Positions 6,862 through 16,105 of a DNA stretch of 34,238 nt are shown piece after piece (within the stretch, counting starts at the first letter, position 1; every line of letters begins with the position of its first letter). Made by a program: the position numbers and the translations under genes. Under the pieces are notes generated by a model. The model searched no databases. It worked only from the letters and a program-made list of their open reading frames with translations, and had not been told where the DNA came from. The stretch comes from Bacteroidales bacterium (GTDB lineage Bacteria; Bacteroidota; Bacteroidia; Bacteroidales; UBA3663). Location: contig SFEH01000017.1 of the NCBI GenBank assembly GCA_004557315.1, forward strand, positions 1 through 34,238, in the 5' to 3' direction.

Positions 6862-8461
6862 CGCAACGCTCCTGCTCACATCGGCAATGGTGCTCCTGGC
6901 GAGCATCAATGTCATTGCCTTGCAGGCACAGGACAGGAAAGCGGCAACGACGCCACGACTCATCATCGGCATCGCTGTCGATCAGTTGCGTACCGACTAT
7001 CTTCAAGCCCTTCACAGCCGATTGGGTGAGCAGGGTCTGAAGCGGCTCATGAACGAGGGACTGGTGTATGAGAACGTGGTCTTCGACTTCGACAATCCCG
7101 ATGCCACAGCTGCCCTTGCCGTACTTGCCACGGGTGCCGATCCTTTCTACAACGGCATTCCTTCTGCCACCATCTACAACCAGCAGATGCTCCGCCGACA
7201 GTCGGTATTCTACGACAAGGACTACATCGGCAATACCACCACTGCCAATCTCTCGCCAAAGGCACTTGTCGGCTCGAACATTGCCGACGAGCTGAAGACA
7301 GCGACTGCAAGCGCGTCGAAAGTCTTTGCCATTGCTCCCGATGCGGAATCGGCCATCATCTCGGCAGGCCATGCAGCCAACTGTGCCGTGTGGCTCGACG
7401 ACCGCCTTGGACAGTGGGCTTCGACTACCTATTACAAGGACTTCCCAAACTATATCGTAAGGCAGAACTATGACAAGCCTCTGTTTGTCGAGTTCAACAA
7501 CAAGACGGTGTGGAAGCCTCTTGTCGAGAACAACGGTGGACGCGACCTCATGCCTTACCACTACGAGCAATCGCCTTTCTCCCACTCTTTCTATCAGAGC
7601 AGCCGCCCTGTCTATCAGTGGGTCAAGACAAGTCCGCTGATCAACGATGCCATCACCGAGCTATCGAAGGCGTGCATCAAGCAAAGCCATCTGGGCCAGA
7701 ACAAGAACACCGACATGCTACAGCTCACGTTCTATGCCGGATCGTTCATGCGCGAGAACCCAGAGCAGTATGCGAGCGAACTTGAGGACATCTACCTGCG
7801 ACTCGACCAGAACATCGCCGACTTACTGTCGGCTGTCGATGCACAAGTCGGACTGTCGAACACCATCATCTATCTCACTGGCACAGGCGCTACCGACGAC
7901 AACAGTGCTGACATCCCCGGCACGGTGTCGGGTGAATTCAATGGCGCACGATGCTGCGCATTGCTCAACAGCTATCTCATCTCGCTCTACGGACAGGGCA
8001 ACTGGGTAGAGGGATTCAACAATTTCCAGATTTATCTCAACCACAAGACCATCGACGACAAGAAGCTCCTGCTGACCGATGTGCAGCGTTCGGCTGCCCA
8101 GTTTGTCACGATGTTCAGCGGTGTGGGCGATGCCGTTTCTGCCCACCAGCTGCTGCACGAGGACTTTGGCGACCGCATCACGAGGATGCGCAAGGGCTAC
8201 AACAAGACGTTCGGCGGAGACGTGGTGATACAGCTTCAGCCAGGATGGTCGCTCCGGACCGACGACAAGACTCCTGCCAGACCGCAGATACGCAGCGACA
8301 TTGCTCCAGGACCGCTCATCATCTTTGCTCCAGGCAAGATCTCGGCCAAGCGCATCTCAAAGCCTGTCGATGCTACGGCTGTGGCTCCTACCATCGCACA
8401 TTGCATCAAGATAAGAGCTCCGAGTGGATGCAGGGATTTGCCCCTGACACTTTACTATTGA
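6842..8461 (+). CDS. Alkaline-phosphatase-fold (PafA/NPP-like) secreted protein, apparently degenerate
   Basis: A 539-residue protein starting at 6842 (MKKNSYN); the Met at 6815 lies further inside the upstream gene and lacks a signal sequence. A hydrophobic leader precedes the mature part. LIIGIAVDQLRTDYL matches the first metal-binding strand of type I phosphodiesterase/alkaline phosphatase proteins, and ATGADPFYNGI matches their TG..P..HGI segment. Residues normally essential look altered: the nucleophile Thr position is Ala (a Thr is next to it), the following PxH becomes AxL, His of PxxHG is Asn, and the usual ADHG block reads GTGATDDN. It is therefore either catalytically dead or a divergent subfamily. 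It overlaps the DUF4105 gene and sits 45 bp before secA. Confidence 0.75.
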   Translation: MKKNSYNATLLLTSAMVLLASINVIALQAQDRKAATTPRLIIGIAVDQLRTDYLQALHSRLGEQGLKRLMNEGLVYENVVFDFDNPDATAALAVLATGADPFYNGIPSATIYNQQMLRRQSVFYDKDYIGNTTTANLSPKALVGSNIADELKTATASASKVFAIAPDAESAIISAGHAANCAVWLDDRLGQWASTTYYKDFPNYIVRQNYDKPLFVEFNNKTVWKPLVENNGGRDLMPYHYEQSPFSHSFYQSSRPVYQWVKTSPLINDAITELSKACIKQSHLGQNKNTDMLQLTFYAGSFMRENPEQYASELEDIYLRLDQNIADLLSAVDAQVGLSNTIIYLTGTGATDDNSADIPGTVSGEFNGARCCALLNSYLISLYGQGNWVEGFNNFQIYLNHKTIDDKKLLLTDVQRSAAQFVTMFSGVGDAVSAHQLLHEDFGDRITRMRKGYNKTFGGDVVIQLQPGWSLRTDDKTPARPQIRSDIAPGPLIIFAPGKISAKRISKPVDATAVAPTIAHCIKIRAPSGCRDLPLTLYY

Positions 8462-8506
8462 GATTATTGAGAACTATTGAATTGAAATAATAAAAAAACA
8501 ACATAT

Positions 8507-11500
8507 ATGAATTTCAACGATTTATTAAAGAAACTCTTTGGCAACAAGTCTCAGCGAGACCTCAAGGAGATTCAGCCTTGGGTTGACAAGGTCAAGGCTG
8601 TGTATCCTGCCATCGAGAAATTGAGCAACGACGAATTGCGTGCCCGCACGCAGGCTATCATGCAGGGTCTGCAGGACTCTGTGGCTGCCGACCGCAAGAA
8701 GATCGACGAACTGAAGGCTGGCGTGGAAAGCCTCGAAGTAGAAAAGCGTGAGGCTGTATGGAACGAGATCGACAAGATCAAGAAGAACGTTCTCGAGACC
8801 TTGGAGAAAGGACTGATGGACGCACTGCCTGAAGTGTTTGCCATCGTGAAGAATACCGGCTACCGCTTTGCCAACAACGAGACTGTGGTGGTGACTGCCA
8901 CCGACATGGATCGCGAGCTGGCTGCCACCAAGGACTTCGTAACCATCGATGGCGACAAGGCTATCTACAGCACCACATGGTCGGCAGGAGGCAATCCTGT
9001 GCACTGGGACATGGTGCATTATGATGTTCAGCTCTTTGGTGGCGTGGTGCTCCACAAGGGTAAGATTGCCGAGATGGCAACAGGTGAAGGTAAGACCCTC
9101 GTGGCTACTCTCCCTGTCTTCCTCAATGCCCTCACCCACAACGGTGTGCATGTGGTAACAGTCAACGACTACCTCGCCAAGCGTGACTGCGAGTGGATGG
9201 GTCCACTCTATCAGTTCCATGGTCTGACCGTCGATTGCATCGACCGCTATCAGCCAAACAGCGACCAGCGCCGTCGTGCTTACAACTGCGACATCACTTT
9301 CGGAACCAACAACGAGTTCGGCTTCGACTATCTCCGCGACAACATGGCTACGCGTCCTGAAGACCTCGTGCAGCGCGAACACAACTTCGCCATTGTCGAT
9401 GAGGTCGATTCAGTGCTTATCGACGATGCCCGTACTCCGCTCATCATCAGCGGTCCGGTTCAGCGCACCAGCGAATACAGCGACGAGGAGCTCTATCAGC
9501 AGTATCGCCCACGTGTTGAGCGCGTAGTGGCTGCACAGAAGAAGCTGTTCAACGAATTGCTCACCGAGGCAAAGAAGAAGGTCAACAGCCCTGACAAGGA
9601 GACGAAGGACGAGGGTGCTACTCAGCTCTATCGCGCCTATCGCGCATGGCCAAAGTCGTCGGCTCTCATCAAGTTCCTCAGCGAACCGGGTGTGAAGCAG
9701 GAGCTGCTCCGTGCCGAGGCTTACTATCTGCAGGACAACCGCAAGGAGATGCCTGTGGCTCTCGAACCACTCTACTTCGCCATCGAAGAAAAGAACAAGC
9801 AGGTGGATCTCACTGACAAGGGTATCGCCCTCCTCTCGAACGACCTTGAGGATCAGTCATTCTTCGTATTGCCTGACGTCGGCTCAGAGATTGCTGCCAT
9901 CGACAGCGAGAACATCAGCAAGGAAGAGAAGCTCCAGAAGAAAGACGAACTGATGAACAACTATGTGACCAAGGCCGAGCGCGTCCATGCTGTCGATCAG
10001 TTGCTCAAGGCCTATACGATGTTCGACAAGGATGTCGATTATATCGTGAGCGAAGACGGCAAGGTGAAGATTGTCGATGAGCAGACAGGCCGTATCATGG
10101 AGGGTCGCCGCTGGAGCGATGGCTTGCACCAGGCTGTCGAGGCAAAGGAGCATGTGCGTGTCGAGGCTACAACCCAGACCTATGCTACCATCACTCTCCA
10201 GAACTATTTCCGCATGTATCACAAGCTTTCGGGCATGACTGGTACAGCCGAGACCGAGGCTGGCGAGTTCTGGGACATCTACAAGCTCGACGTGGTGAGC
10301 ATCCCAACCAACCGTCCTGTTGCGCGTAAGGACTTAAATGATCGCGTGTATAAGACACGTCGTGCAAAATACAAGGCTGTGATTGCACAGGCCAAGGAGT
10401 ATGTGGCACAGGGTCGTCCGGTGCTCATCGGTACCACTTCGGTCGAGATCTCACAGAACCTTGAGCGTATGTTCATCCAGAACGGAATCCATCCACAAGT
10501 GCTTAACGCCAAGCTTCACCAGCATGAGGCTGACATCGTGGCCAAGGCAGGTCAGTCATCGACAGTGACCATCGCAACCAACATGGCAGGACGTGGTACG
10601 GATATCAAGCTCTCACAGGCAGTGAAGGATGCAGGCGGTCTTGCCATCATCGGTACTGAGCGTCATGAGTCACGCCGTGTTGACCGTCAGCTGCGAGGTC
10701 GTGCAGGTCGTCAGGGTGACCCAGGTTCTTCGGTCTTCTTCGTTTCGCTCGAAGACAACCTGATGCGTATCTTCGGCTCCGACCGCATCGCCAAGGTCAT
10801 GGACAGCAAGATGTTTGGCATGGCCGACGATGATGTCATCGAACACCCTTGGCTCAACAAGAGCATCGAGACTGCACAGAAGAAGGTCGAGGAGAACAAC
10901 TTCGGTATCCGCAAGCGACTGCTCGAATACGATGATGTGATGAATGCGCAGCGCGAGGTTGTCTATACCCGCCGCCGCCATGCTCTCATGGGCGAGCGCA
11001 TCGGCATCGACTTTATGAACATGGCTTATGATGTTGCCACCAACCTCGTCAGCAGCCTTGACGACTCGGGCGACTTCTCGGAGTTCCAGATGGACGTCTT
11101 CCGCAACTTCGGCATCGATGTGCCATTCGACGAGGAAGCAGCCAAGCGCATGAAGCCGGAAGACAAGGCCAACAAGATCTTCGACGTGGCTATGCAAGGC
11201 TTCAACCGTCGCAGCGATGCTCTGGCAGAGATGATTGGTCCGCGTTTTGTCGAGCTTTATGAGCGATTCAAGGAAGGTGGACAGATCAAGAACATCATCG
11301 TCCCATTCACCGATGGCAAGCGCATCTACAGCATCCCTTGCAACCTTGAGGAGGCTGCCAACACCAACGGACGAAGCGTGATGAAGACCTTCATGAAGGT
11401 TATCCTTCTCCACACTATCGACGACGCATGGAAGCTCAATCTCCGCGACCTCGATGACCTTAAGCAGTCGGTTCAGAATGCTCAGTACGAACAGAAGGAT

Positions 11501-11857
11501 CCGCTCCTCATATACAAGCTCGAGTCATATCATATCTTCGAGCGCATGGTGCAGAAGCTCAACTCGAAGGCAGTCAGCATCCTCATGAGAGGCCAGCTGC
11601 ACATGCCAGAGCAGGAAGAGGTGAAGGAGGCTGCCCCTGAACGCCGTCAGGACTTCAGCCGCATGCAGGCAAGCCATGCACAGGCTCAGTCTTCACTCGC
11701 CGACCGTCAGGCTGCTTCGGCTCGCCAGCAGTCAAATGCTCAGCAGGAGCCAGTGCAACGCACTCCTATCGTGGCACAGCCTCACGTCGGACGCAACGAA
11801 CCTTGTCCTTGCGGATCAGGCTTGAAATACAAGAATTGCCATGGCAAGAACCTCTAA
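8507..11857 (+). CDS. secA: Preprotein translocase ATPase SecA
   Basis: A 1116-residue SecA, the motor that drives unfolded preproteins through SecYEG. Walker A is ATGEGKT at residues 191-197, and Walker B is in AIVDEVDSVLIDDARTP. Motif segments SGMTGTAETEAGEF, GTTSVEIS and NMAGRGTDI, and the arginine-finger region RQLRGRAGRQGDPGSS, are intact. The C-terminus ends in the zinc and SecB/lipid-binding tail with CPCGSG and NCHG. Compared with E. coli SecA, Walker A is about 85 residues further in because of extra sequence at about residues 55-165, a feature of Bacteroidota SecA proteins. A Gln/Ala-rich linker (about 1040-1090) precedes the zinc tail. The stop codon overlaps the folB start as TAATG. 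Confidence 0.98.
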   Translation: MNFNDLLKKLFGNKSQRDLKEIQPWVDKVKAVYPAIEKLSNDELRARTQAIMQGLQDSVAADRKKIDELKAGVESLEVEKREAVWNEIDKIKKNVLETLEKGLMDALPEVFAIVKNTGYRFANNETVVVTATDMDRELAATKDFVTIDGDKAIYSTTWSAGGNPVHWDMVHYDVQLFGGVVLHKGKIAEMATGEGKTLVATLPVFLNALTHNGVHVVTVNDYLAKRDCEWMGPLYQFHGLTVDCIDRYQPNSDQRRRAYNCDITFGTNNEFGFDYLRDNMATRPEDLVQREHNFAIVDEVDSVLIDDARTPLIISGPVQRTSEYSDEELYQQYRPRVERVVAAQKKLFNELLTEAKKKVNSPDKETKDEGATQLYRAYRAWPKSSALIKFLSEPGVKQELLRAEAYYLQDNRKEMPVALEPLYFAIEEKNKQVDLTDKGIALLSNDLEDQSFFVLPDVGSEIAAIDSENISKEEKLQKKDELMNNYVTKAERVHAVDQLLKAYTMFDKDVDYIVSEDGKVKIVDEQTGRIMEGRRWSDGLHQAVEAKEHVRVEATTQTYATITLQNYFRMYHKLSGMTGTAETEAGEFWDIYKLDVVSIPTNRPVARKDLNDRVYKTRRAKYKAVIAQAKEYVAQGRPVLIGTTSVEISQNLERMFIQNGIHPQVLNAKLHQHEADIVAKAGQSSTVTIATNMAGRGTDIKLSQAVKDAGGLAIIGTERHESRRVDRQLRGRAGRQGDPGSSVFFVSLEDNLMRIFGSDRIAKVMDSKMFGMADDDVIEHPWLNKSIETAQKKVEENNFGIRKRLLEYDDVMNAQREVVYTRRRHALMGERIGIDFMNMAYDVATNLVSSLDDSGDFSEFQMDVFRNFGIDVPFDEEAAKRMKPEDKANKIFDVAMQGFNRRSDALAEMIGPRFVELYERFKEGGQIKNIIVPFTDGKRIYSIPCNLEEAANTNGRSVMKTFMKVILLHTIDDAWKLNLRDLDDLKQSVQNAQYEQKDPLLIYKLESYHIFERMVQKLNSKAVSILMRGQLHMPEQEEVKEAAPERRQDFSRMQASHAQAQSSLADRQAASARQQSNAQQEPVQRTPIVAQPHVGRNEPCPCGSGLKYKNCHGKNL

Positions 11858-12243
11858 TGGTCAGCAAAATGAATCCCATAAGGCAGAATATCATTGAGAT
11901 CAACAACCTCAAGATGCAGGCTTTCCACGGTGTGCTCCCTCAGGAGCATATCGTGGGAAATCTTTTTTCTATCAGTATTTCACTCCAGACCGACTTCTCG
12001 ATGGCGATGGACAACGACTCGCTCGACGATACCATAAGCTATGCTGAGGTTGCCGAGGTCATTAAGGAAGAGATGCTTATTCCGAGCAAGCTCCTCGAGC
12101 ATGTAGGCGGAAGGATTGTGAAACACATTCAGGACAGATGGGGCAGCAAGATCAAGGGCATTGACCTGCGTATCGCGAAGCTCTCCCCTCCTATCGGATT
12201 GGACATTGACAACTGTGCCGTCAGAATCATCGTTAACAGTTAA
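11857..12243 (+). CDS. folB: Dihydroneopterin aldolase
   Basis: A 128-residue enzyme of folate synthesis that cleaves 7,8-dihydroneopterin to 6-hydroxymethyl-dihydropterin and glycolaldehyde. Conserved features are Glu30 (in GVLPQEH), the DTISYAEVAEVI block, LLEHVGGRI, and Lys108 in RIAKLSPPIG, the expected catalytic lysine. The start at 11857 overlaps the secA stop as TAATG; an alternative Met at 11869 is possible. The gene is likely translated from the secA message. The stop codon lies inside a short direct repeat (GTTAACA). Confidence 0.9.
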   Translation: MVSKMNPIRQNIIEINNLKMQAFHGVLPQEHIVGNLFSISISLQTDFSMAMDNDSLDDTISYAEVAEVIKEEMLIPSKLLEHVGGRIVKHIQDRWGSKIKGIDLRIAKLSPPIGLDIDNCAVRIIVNS

Positions 12244-12275
12244 CAGTTGATTACTAATTATAAATTTTATTTGCT

Positions 12276-14723
12276 ATGAAACGTCTTTTACTAATCATGT
12301 ACATTGCAACACTCTGTTGTGTCGCGCAAAGCATGGCCGAAGAACGCCTTCCAGGCTATCTTCAGGCAGAGAAATTTACTTCCGAGAAGCTTGGCAAACT
12401 CCTCTTCTCGACCAAGGTCCAGCCTCATTGGATGGCTAATGGCACTTCATTCTGGTATTCGTACAAGACCAGCGACGGCGAACGCTGGTATATCGTCAAC
12501 ACTGCCACTCGCCAGCAGCGTGAGCTCTTCGACCGCGACGAGATGGCTGCACAGCTCACTGAGATCGTGAAAGACCCATTTGACGCTCTCCACCTCCCTA
12601 TCCGCAAGCTTAAGGCTAAAGAAGACTGCCGCACCTTCACTTTTGAGGTGCAGTCGTCGCAGGACAAGCCAAAGACTGACAAGAAAGATGGAAAGAAAGC
12701 CGACAAGAAAGGCGGAAAGAAGCAGATGTTCTACTTCAGCTACGACAGCCAGAGCCGTAAGCTCACCCAGATCAGCGAAGACGACAAGGAACTAGACCGT
12801 CTGTCATGGGGCACCGTATCGCCTGACAAGAAGACGGTAATCTACACCAAGGACCTCAACCTTTACAAGATGAGCTATGAGGATTATGAGAAGCTGCGCA
12901 AGGACGAGAACGACAGCACTGTGACCGAGATTCAGCTCACCTTCGATGGTGTGAAGGATTTCGGATGGGGAATGCCGGGGAACATGCTCAACACCGACAC
13001 ACTGCTCAACGGCAAGCGTCGCGGCATGTACGGCGGACTGTTCTCGCCTGACTCTCGCTACTTCGTTGCCCTGCTCGAGGACGAGCGTGCGGTGAAAGAT
13101 CTGTGGGTGATAGACGTGATGGCCAATCCGCGTCCGACACTCGAGACCTACAAGTACCAGATGCCTGGCGAGAAGGAAGCTCCAGTCATCCACATGTATC
13201 TCTTCGACCTTCAGACAGGCGAACGCAAGGAGATTGACACATGGCGCTTCAAGGACCAGACTCTCCGCATCAGTTCAAAGACCCGCGAGGTGAAGGATGC
13301 TGCACTCGATGTGCGTCCTTCGGTATGGATGGGCGACAACAACCGTTTCTTCGTGACCCGCTCAAGCCGCGACCTTCACCGCATCGACATCTGTACCTAT
13401 ACCATAGGCCAGGACACACTCGTGCCAATCATCGAGGAACGCATGAACACATATCAGGAAGTGAAGGCTCTACACGCTCTCAACAACGGTAAGGAGATAG
13501 TGCAGTGGAGCGAACGCGATGGCTGGGCTCACCTCTACCTCTATGACGACAAAGGCAACCTCAAGAACCGCATCACCAAGGGCTCATGGCACGTAGAGAA
13601 CATCGTCAAGGTCGATGAGAAGGCTCGCGTGGTCTATTTCCTCGCTTGCGGCATGGACAAGAACGAGAACCCTTACTACGACCATCTCTATCGCGTCAAC
13701 CTCGATGGCAGCGGACTCAAGCAGCTCACCAAGAAAAACTTCTTCCACGAAGTGACAATGACCGACGATGCTCGTTTCTTCGTCGATAACTATTCTCGCG
13801 TCAACACCATTCCTACAGCCGAGCTCATCGATGCAGCAACAGGCTCGAAGGTGATGACACTCCAGACAAGCGATTTCTCACAGCTCTTTGCCGCAGGATA
13901 TAAGTTCCCTGAGATATTCAAGGTCAAGGCAGCCGATGGAATCACCGACCTCTGGGGCACCATGTACAAGCCATTCGACTTCGATTCGACCAAGGTCTAT
14001 CCTATCATCGACTATGTCTATCCAGGACCACAGGTCGAGGCAACCAATTATCCGTTCACTCGCATGACACCTCGCACCGACCGTCTGGCTCAGGCAGGAT
14101 TCATAGTGATCAGCGTGGGTCAGCGTGGCGGTCATCCTTCGCGCAGCAAGTGGTACCACAACTACGGCTACGGCAACATGCGCGACTATCCGCTTGCCGA
14201 CCATAAATATGCCATCGAACAGCTGGCTAACCGCTATAGCTTCATCGACATCGACAAGGTGGGCATCCACGGACATTCGGGTGGCGGCTTCATGTCAACG
14301 GCTGCCATGTGCCAGTATCCCGACTTCTTCAAGGTGGCAGTATCATGTGCAGGCAACCACGACAACAACATCTACAACCGCTGGTGGAGCGAGACTCACC
14401 ATGGTGTCAAGGAGGAAGTAACAGCCGAAGGCGACACTACTTTCGTGTATAAGATCGAGACTAACCCAAGCATTGCCAAGAACCTCAAGGGTCACTTGCT
14501 CCTCATTCATGGTGACATCGACAACAACGTGCACCCGGGCAACACCATCCGTGTGGTCAACGCATTGATCCGTGCCGGCAAGCGCTTCGACATGCTCGTT
14601 CTCCCAAAACAGCGCCACCATTTCGGTGACATGGACGAATACTTCTACTGGCGACTCGTCGATTACTTCTCTGAGCATCTGCTCGGAAAGAGCGAACAGT
14701 CGGTCGATATCCCAAAGCGATAG
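12276..14723 (+). CDS. S9 family prolyl oligopeptidase / DPP4-like secreted peptidase
   Basis: An 815-residue secreted serine peptidase. A signal peptide covers about residues 1-21. A beta-propeller region spans about 40-560, followed by an alpha/beta-hydrolase domain. The catalytic triad is visible: Ser668 in GHSGGGF, Asp749 in HGDIDNNVHPG, and a His in RHHFGDM near residue 782. These enzymes remove dipeptides from oligopeptide N-termini, often after Pro or Ala, in the periplasm. A Lys/Gly-rich insertion near residues 132-148 (KKDGKKADKKGGKK) is unusual and probably a surface loop. The gene follows folB by 32 bp and is convergent with the Rnf operon; a tandem repeat array and a bidirectional terminator follow it. 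Confidence 0.93.
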   Translation: MKRLLLIMYIATLCCVAQSMAEERLPGYLQAEKFTSEKLGKLLFSTKVQPHWMANGTSFWYSYKTSDGERWYIVNTATRQQRELFDRDEMAAQLTEIVKDPFDALHLPIRKLKAKEDCRTFTFEVQSSQDKPKTDKKDGKKADKKGGKKQMFYFSYDSQSRKLTQISEDDKELDRLSWGTVSPDKKTVIYTKDLNLYKMSYEDYEKLRKDENDSTVTEIQLTFDGVKDFGWGMPGNMLNTDTLLNGKRRGMYGGLFSPDSRYFVALLEDERAVKDLWVIDVMANPRPTLETYKYQMPGEKEAPVIHMYLFDLQTGERKEIDTWRFKDQTLRISSKTREVKDAALDVRPSVWMGDNNRFFVTRSSRDLHRIDICTYTIGQDTLVPIIEERMNTYQEVKALHALNNGKEIVQWSERDGWAHLYLYDDKGNLKNRITKGSWHVENIVKVDEKARVVYFLACGMDKNENPYYDHLYRVNLDGSGLKQLTKKNFFHEVTMTDDARFFVDNYSRVNTIPTAELIDAATGSKVMTLQTSDFSQLFAAGYKFPEIFKVKAADGITDLWGTMYKPFDFDSTKVYPIIDYVYPGPQVEATNYPFTRMTPRTDRLAQAGFIVISVGQRGGHPSRSKWYHNYGYGNMRDYPLADHKYAIEQLANRYSFIDIDKVGIHGHSGGGFMSTAAMCQYPDFFKVAVSCAGNHDNNIYNRWWSETHHGVKEEVTAEGDTTFVYKIETNPSIAKNLKGHLLLIHGDIDNNVHPGNTIRVVNALIRAGKRFDMLVLPKQRHHFGDMDEYFYWRLVDYFSEHLLGKSEQSVDIPKR

Positions 14724-14724
14724 A

Positions 14725-14823
14725 AAAGGTCTTTCACAAATATTAGTTTTTTGATCAAAAGTCTCTGACAAATATAAGATTACTTGGCCAAAGGTCTTTG
14801 ACAAACATGAGACTTTTGACCAT
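14725..14823 (+). repeat. Three tandem copies of a 32-33 bp repeat after the S9 peptidase stop codon
   Basis: Each unit reads approximately AAAGGTCTTTGACAAATATA then AGA and a TTG..C element. Copies begin near 14725, 14757 and 14790, the first right after the stop codon. The unit ends are TTGATCAA (14751-14758), TTGGCCAA (14784-14791) and TTGACCAT (14816-14823). The first two are perfect palindromes that differ at both central bases in a compensating way. Confidence 0.75.
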
Positions 14824-14829
14824 TTGCAT

Positions 14830-14865
14830 AAAAAAAAGCACGCCGTCAAACGCGTGCTTTTTTTT
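14830..14865. terminator. Bidirectional terminator between the S9 peptidase and rnfA
   Basis: A8, then GCACGC, an 8-nt loop, GCGTGC and T8. The GC stem spans 14838-14843 with 14852-14857. It is symmetric, so it can end transcripts arriving from both convergent genes. Confidence 0.92.
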
Positions 14866-14885
14866 ATTGTCAGAAAGATTCTTGA

Positions 14886-15458
14886 TCATGCAATTCCCGA
14901 GAAGCCCATGAATGCCATGGCGAGAAGACCTGCTGTGATGAGGGCGATCGGTGTTCCCTGCATTCCCTTTGGCACATTGGCAATGGCAAGCTGCTCGCGA
15001 ATTCCTGCGAAAAGAACCATAGCGAGAGTGAAACCAAGAGCTGTAGCAACGGCATAGACTACCGACTGAAGAAGGTCGTAGTCGAAGTTGATGACGTTGA
15101 TAGCAACACCAAGGATAGTACAGTTGGTGGTGATAAGTGGGAGGAACACGCCAAGTGCTGCATAAAGCGATGGCACGCTCTTCTTGAGGATAATCTCAAC
15201 CATCTGTACGAGAGCCGCAATCACGAGGATATAGACGATGGTCTGCATGAAGGCGAGTCCGTTTGGCTCGAGGACATAATAGTAGATCGGATATGTCACG
15301 ACAGTGGCGATAAGCATGACGAAGGCTACTGCCATACCCATGCCTGCGGCTGTATCGATCTTCTTCGAAACTCCGAGGAATGGACAGATGCCCAAGAACT
15401 GAGACAAGACGATATTGTTGACAAATATCGCTGCAATAATCATCAATATGTATTCCAT
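14886..15458 (-). CDS. rnfA: Rnf complex subunit RnfA
   Basis: A 190-residue inner-membrane protein with six hydrophobic segments, homologous to NqrE. It is one half of the membrane pair RnfA/RnfE that carries electrons across the membrane in the ferredoxin:NAD+ oxidoreductase. Recognisable features are the start MEYILMIIAAIFVNNIVLSQ and the segments FLGICPFLGVS and LGVFLPLITTNCTILGVA; each half contains a Cys (in the LGICPF and TTNCTIL segments) that should bind the shared iron-sulfur centre. Last gene of the operon, 34 bp after rnfE and just before the bidirectional terminator. Confidence 0.95.
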   Translation of the reverse strand: MEYILMIIAAIFVNNIVLSQFLGICPFLGVSKKIDTAAGMGMAVAFVMLIATVVTYPIYYYVLEPNGLAFMQTIVYILVIAALVQMVEIILKKSVPSLYAALGVFLPLITTNCTILGVAINVINFDYDLLQSVVYAVATALGFTLAMVLFAGIREQLAIANVPKGMQGTPIALITAGLLAMAFMGFSGIA

Positions 15459-15492
15459 ATAAACAATGATTTTTTAGAATTGAGACTGACGA

Positions 15493-16080
15493 TTACTTCT
15501 TAGCAGTAATCTTGTTGAAAATAGCCACGAGGAAACCGAGTGTGATGAATGCACCTGGAGCGAGTACGAAGGTGAGTGCACCGAAGTTCTCAGGGAACAC
15601 GCGGAGGTCGAAGGCAGTACCTGCACCCAGGAACTCACGGCAAAGACCGATGAGAGTGAGGGCGATGGTGAAGCCAAGACCAATACCGATACCGTCGCAA
15701 GCACTGTCGATAGGACTATTCTTTGCAGCGAACGATTCAGCACGACCGAGCACGATACAGTTGACCACGATGAGCGGGATGAAGAGTCCGAGCTTTGCAT
15801 CTACCTCAGGAGCATAAGCCTTGAGAAGAAGCTGCACTACAGTCACGAAGCCTGCGATGACTACGATATAGCAAGGGATATGAACCTTGTCAGGGATGAG
15901 GCTCTTCAAGAGCGAGATAACGATATTTGAACAGATGAGCACTGCCATTGTAGCAAGACCCATGCTCATACCGTTGATGGCAGATGAAGTAGTACCGAGA
16001 GTAGGGCACATACCGAGGAGAAGTACAAATGTAGGGTTCTCCTTAACAAGACCGTTGATAATAATACCAAGTTTACTCAT
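15493..16080 (-). CDS. rnfE: Rnf complex subunit RnfE
   Basis: A 195-residue membrane protein, paralogous to RnfA (NqrD-like), with six hydrophobic segments. LLGMCPTLGTTSSAINGMSMG near residue 21 and IPLIVVNCIVLGRAE near residue 103 carry the two Cys expected to co-ordinate the intramembrane iron-sulfur centre with RnfA. GALTFVLAPGAFITLGF precedes a short lysine-ending C-terminus. It lies 25 bp downstream of rnfG and 34 bp upstream of rnfA. Confidence 0.95.
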   Translation of the reverse strand: MSKLGIIINGLVKENPTFVLLLGMCPTLGTTSSAINGMSMGLATMAVLICSNIVISLLKSLIPDKVHIPCYIVVIAGFVTVVQLLLKAYAPEVDAKLGLFIPLIVVNCIVLGRAESFAAKNSPIDSACDGIGIGLGFTIALTLIGLCREFLGAGTAFDLRVFPENFGALTFVLAPGAFITLGFLVAIFNKITAKK

Positions 16081-16105
16081 ATTAAAAATCTCCTTACATT
16101 ATTAA

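Noticed and set aside
6854..9382. Minus-strand open frames opposite the phosphatase-fold gene and secA
   Set aside because: Same reason: shadow frames of well-supported genes with no promoter, motif or family resemblance.
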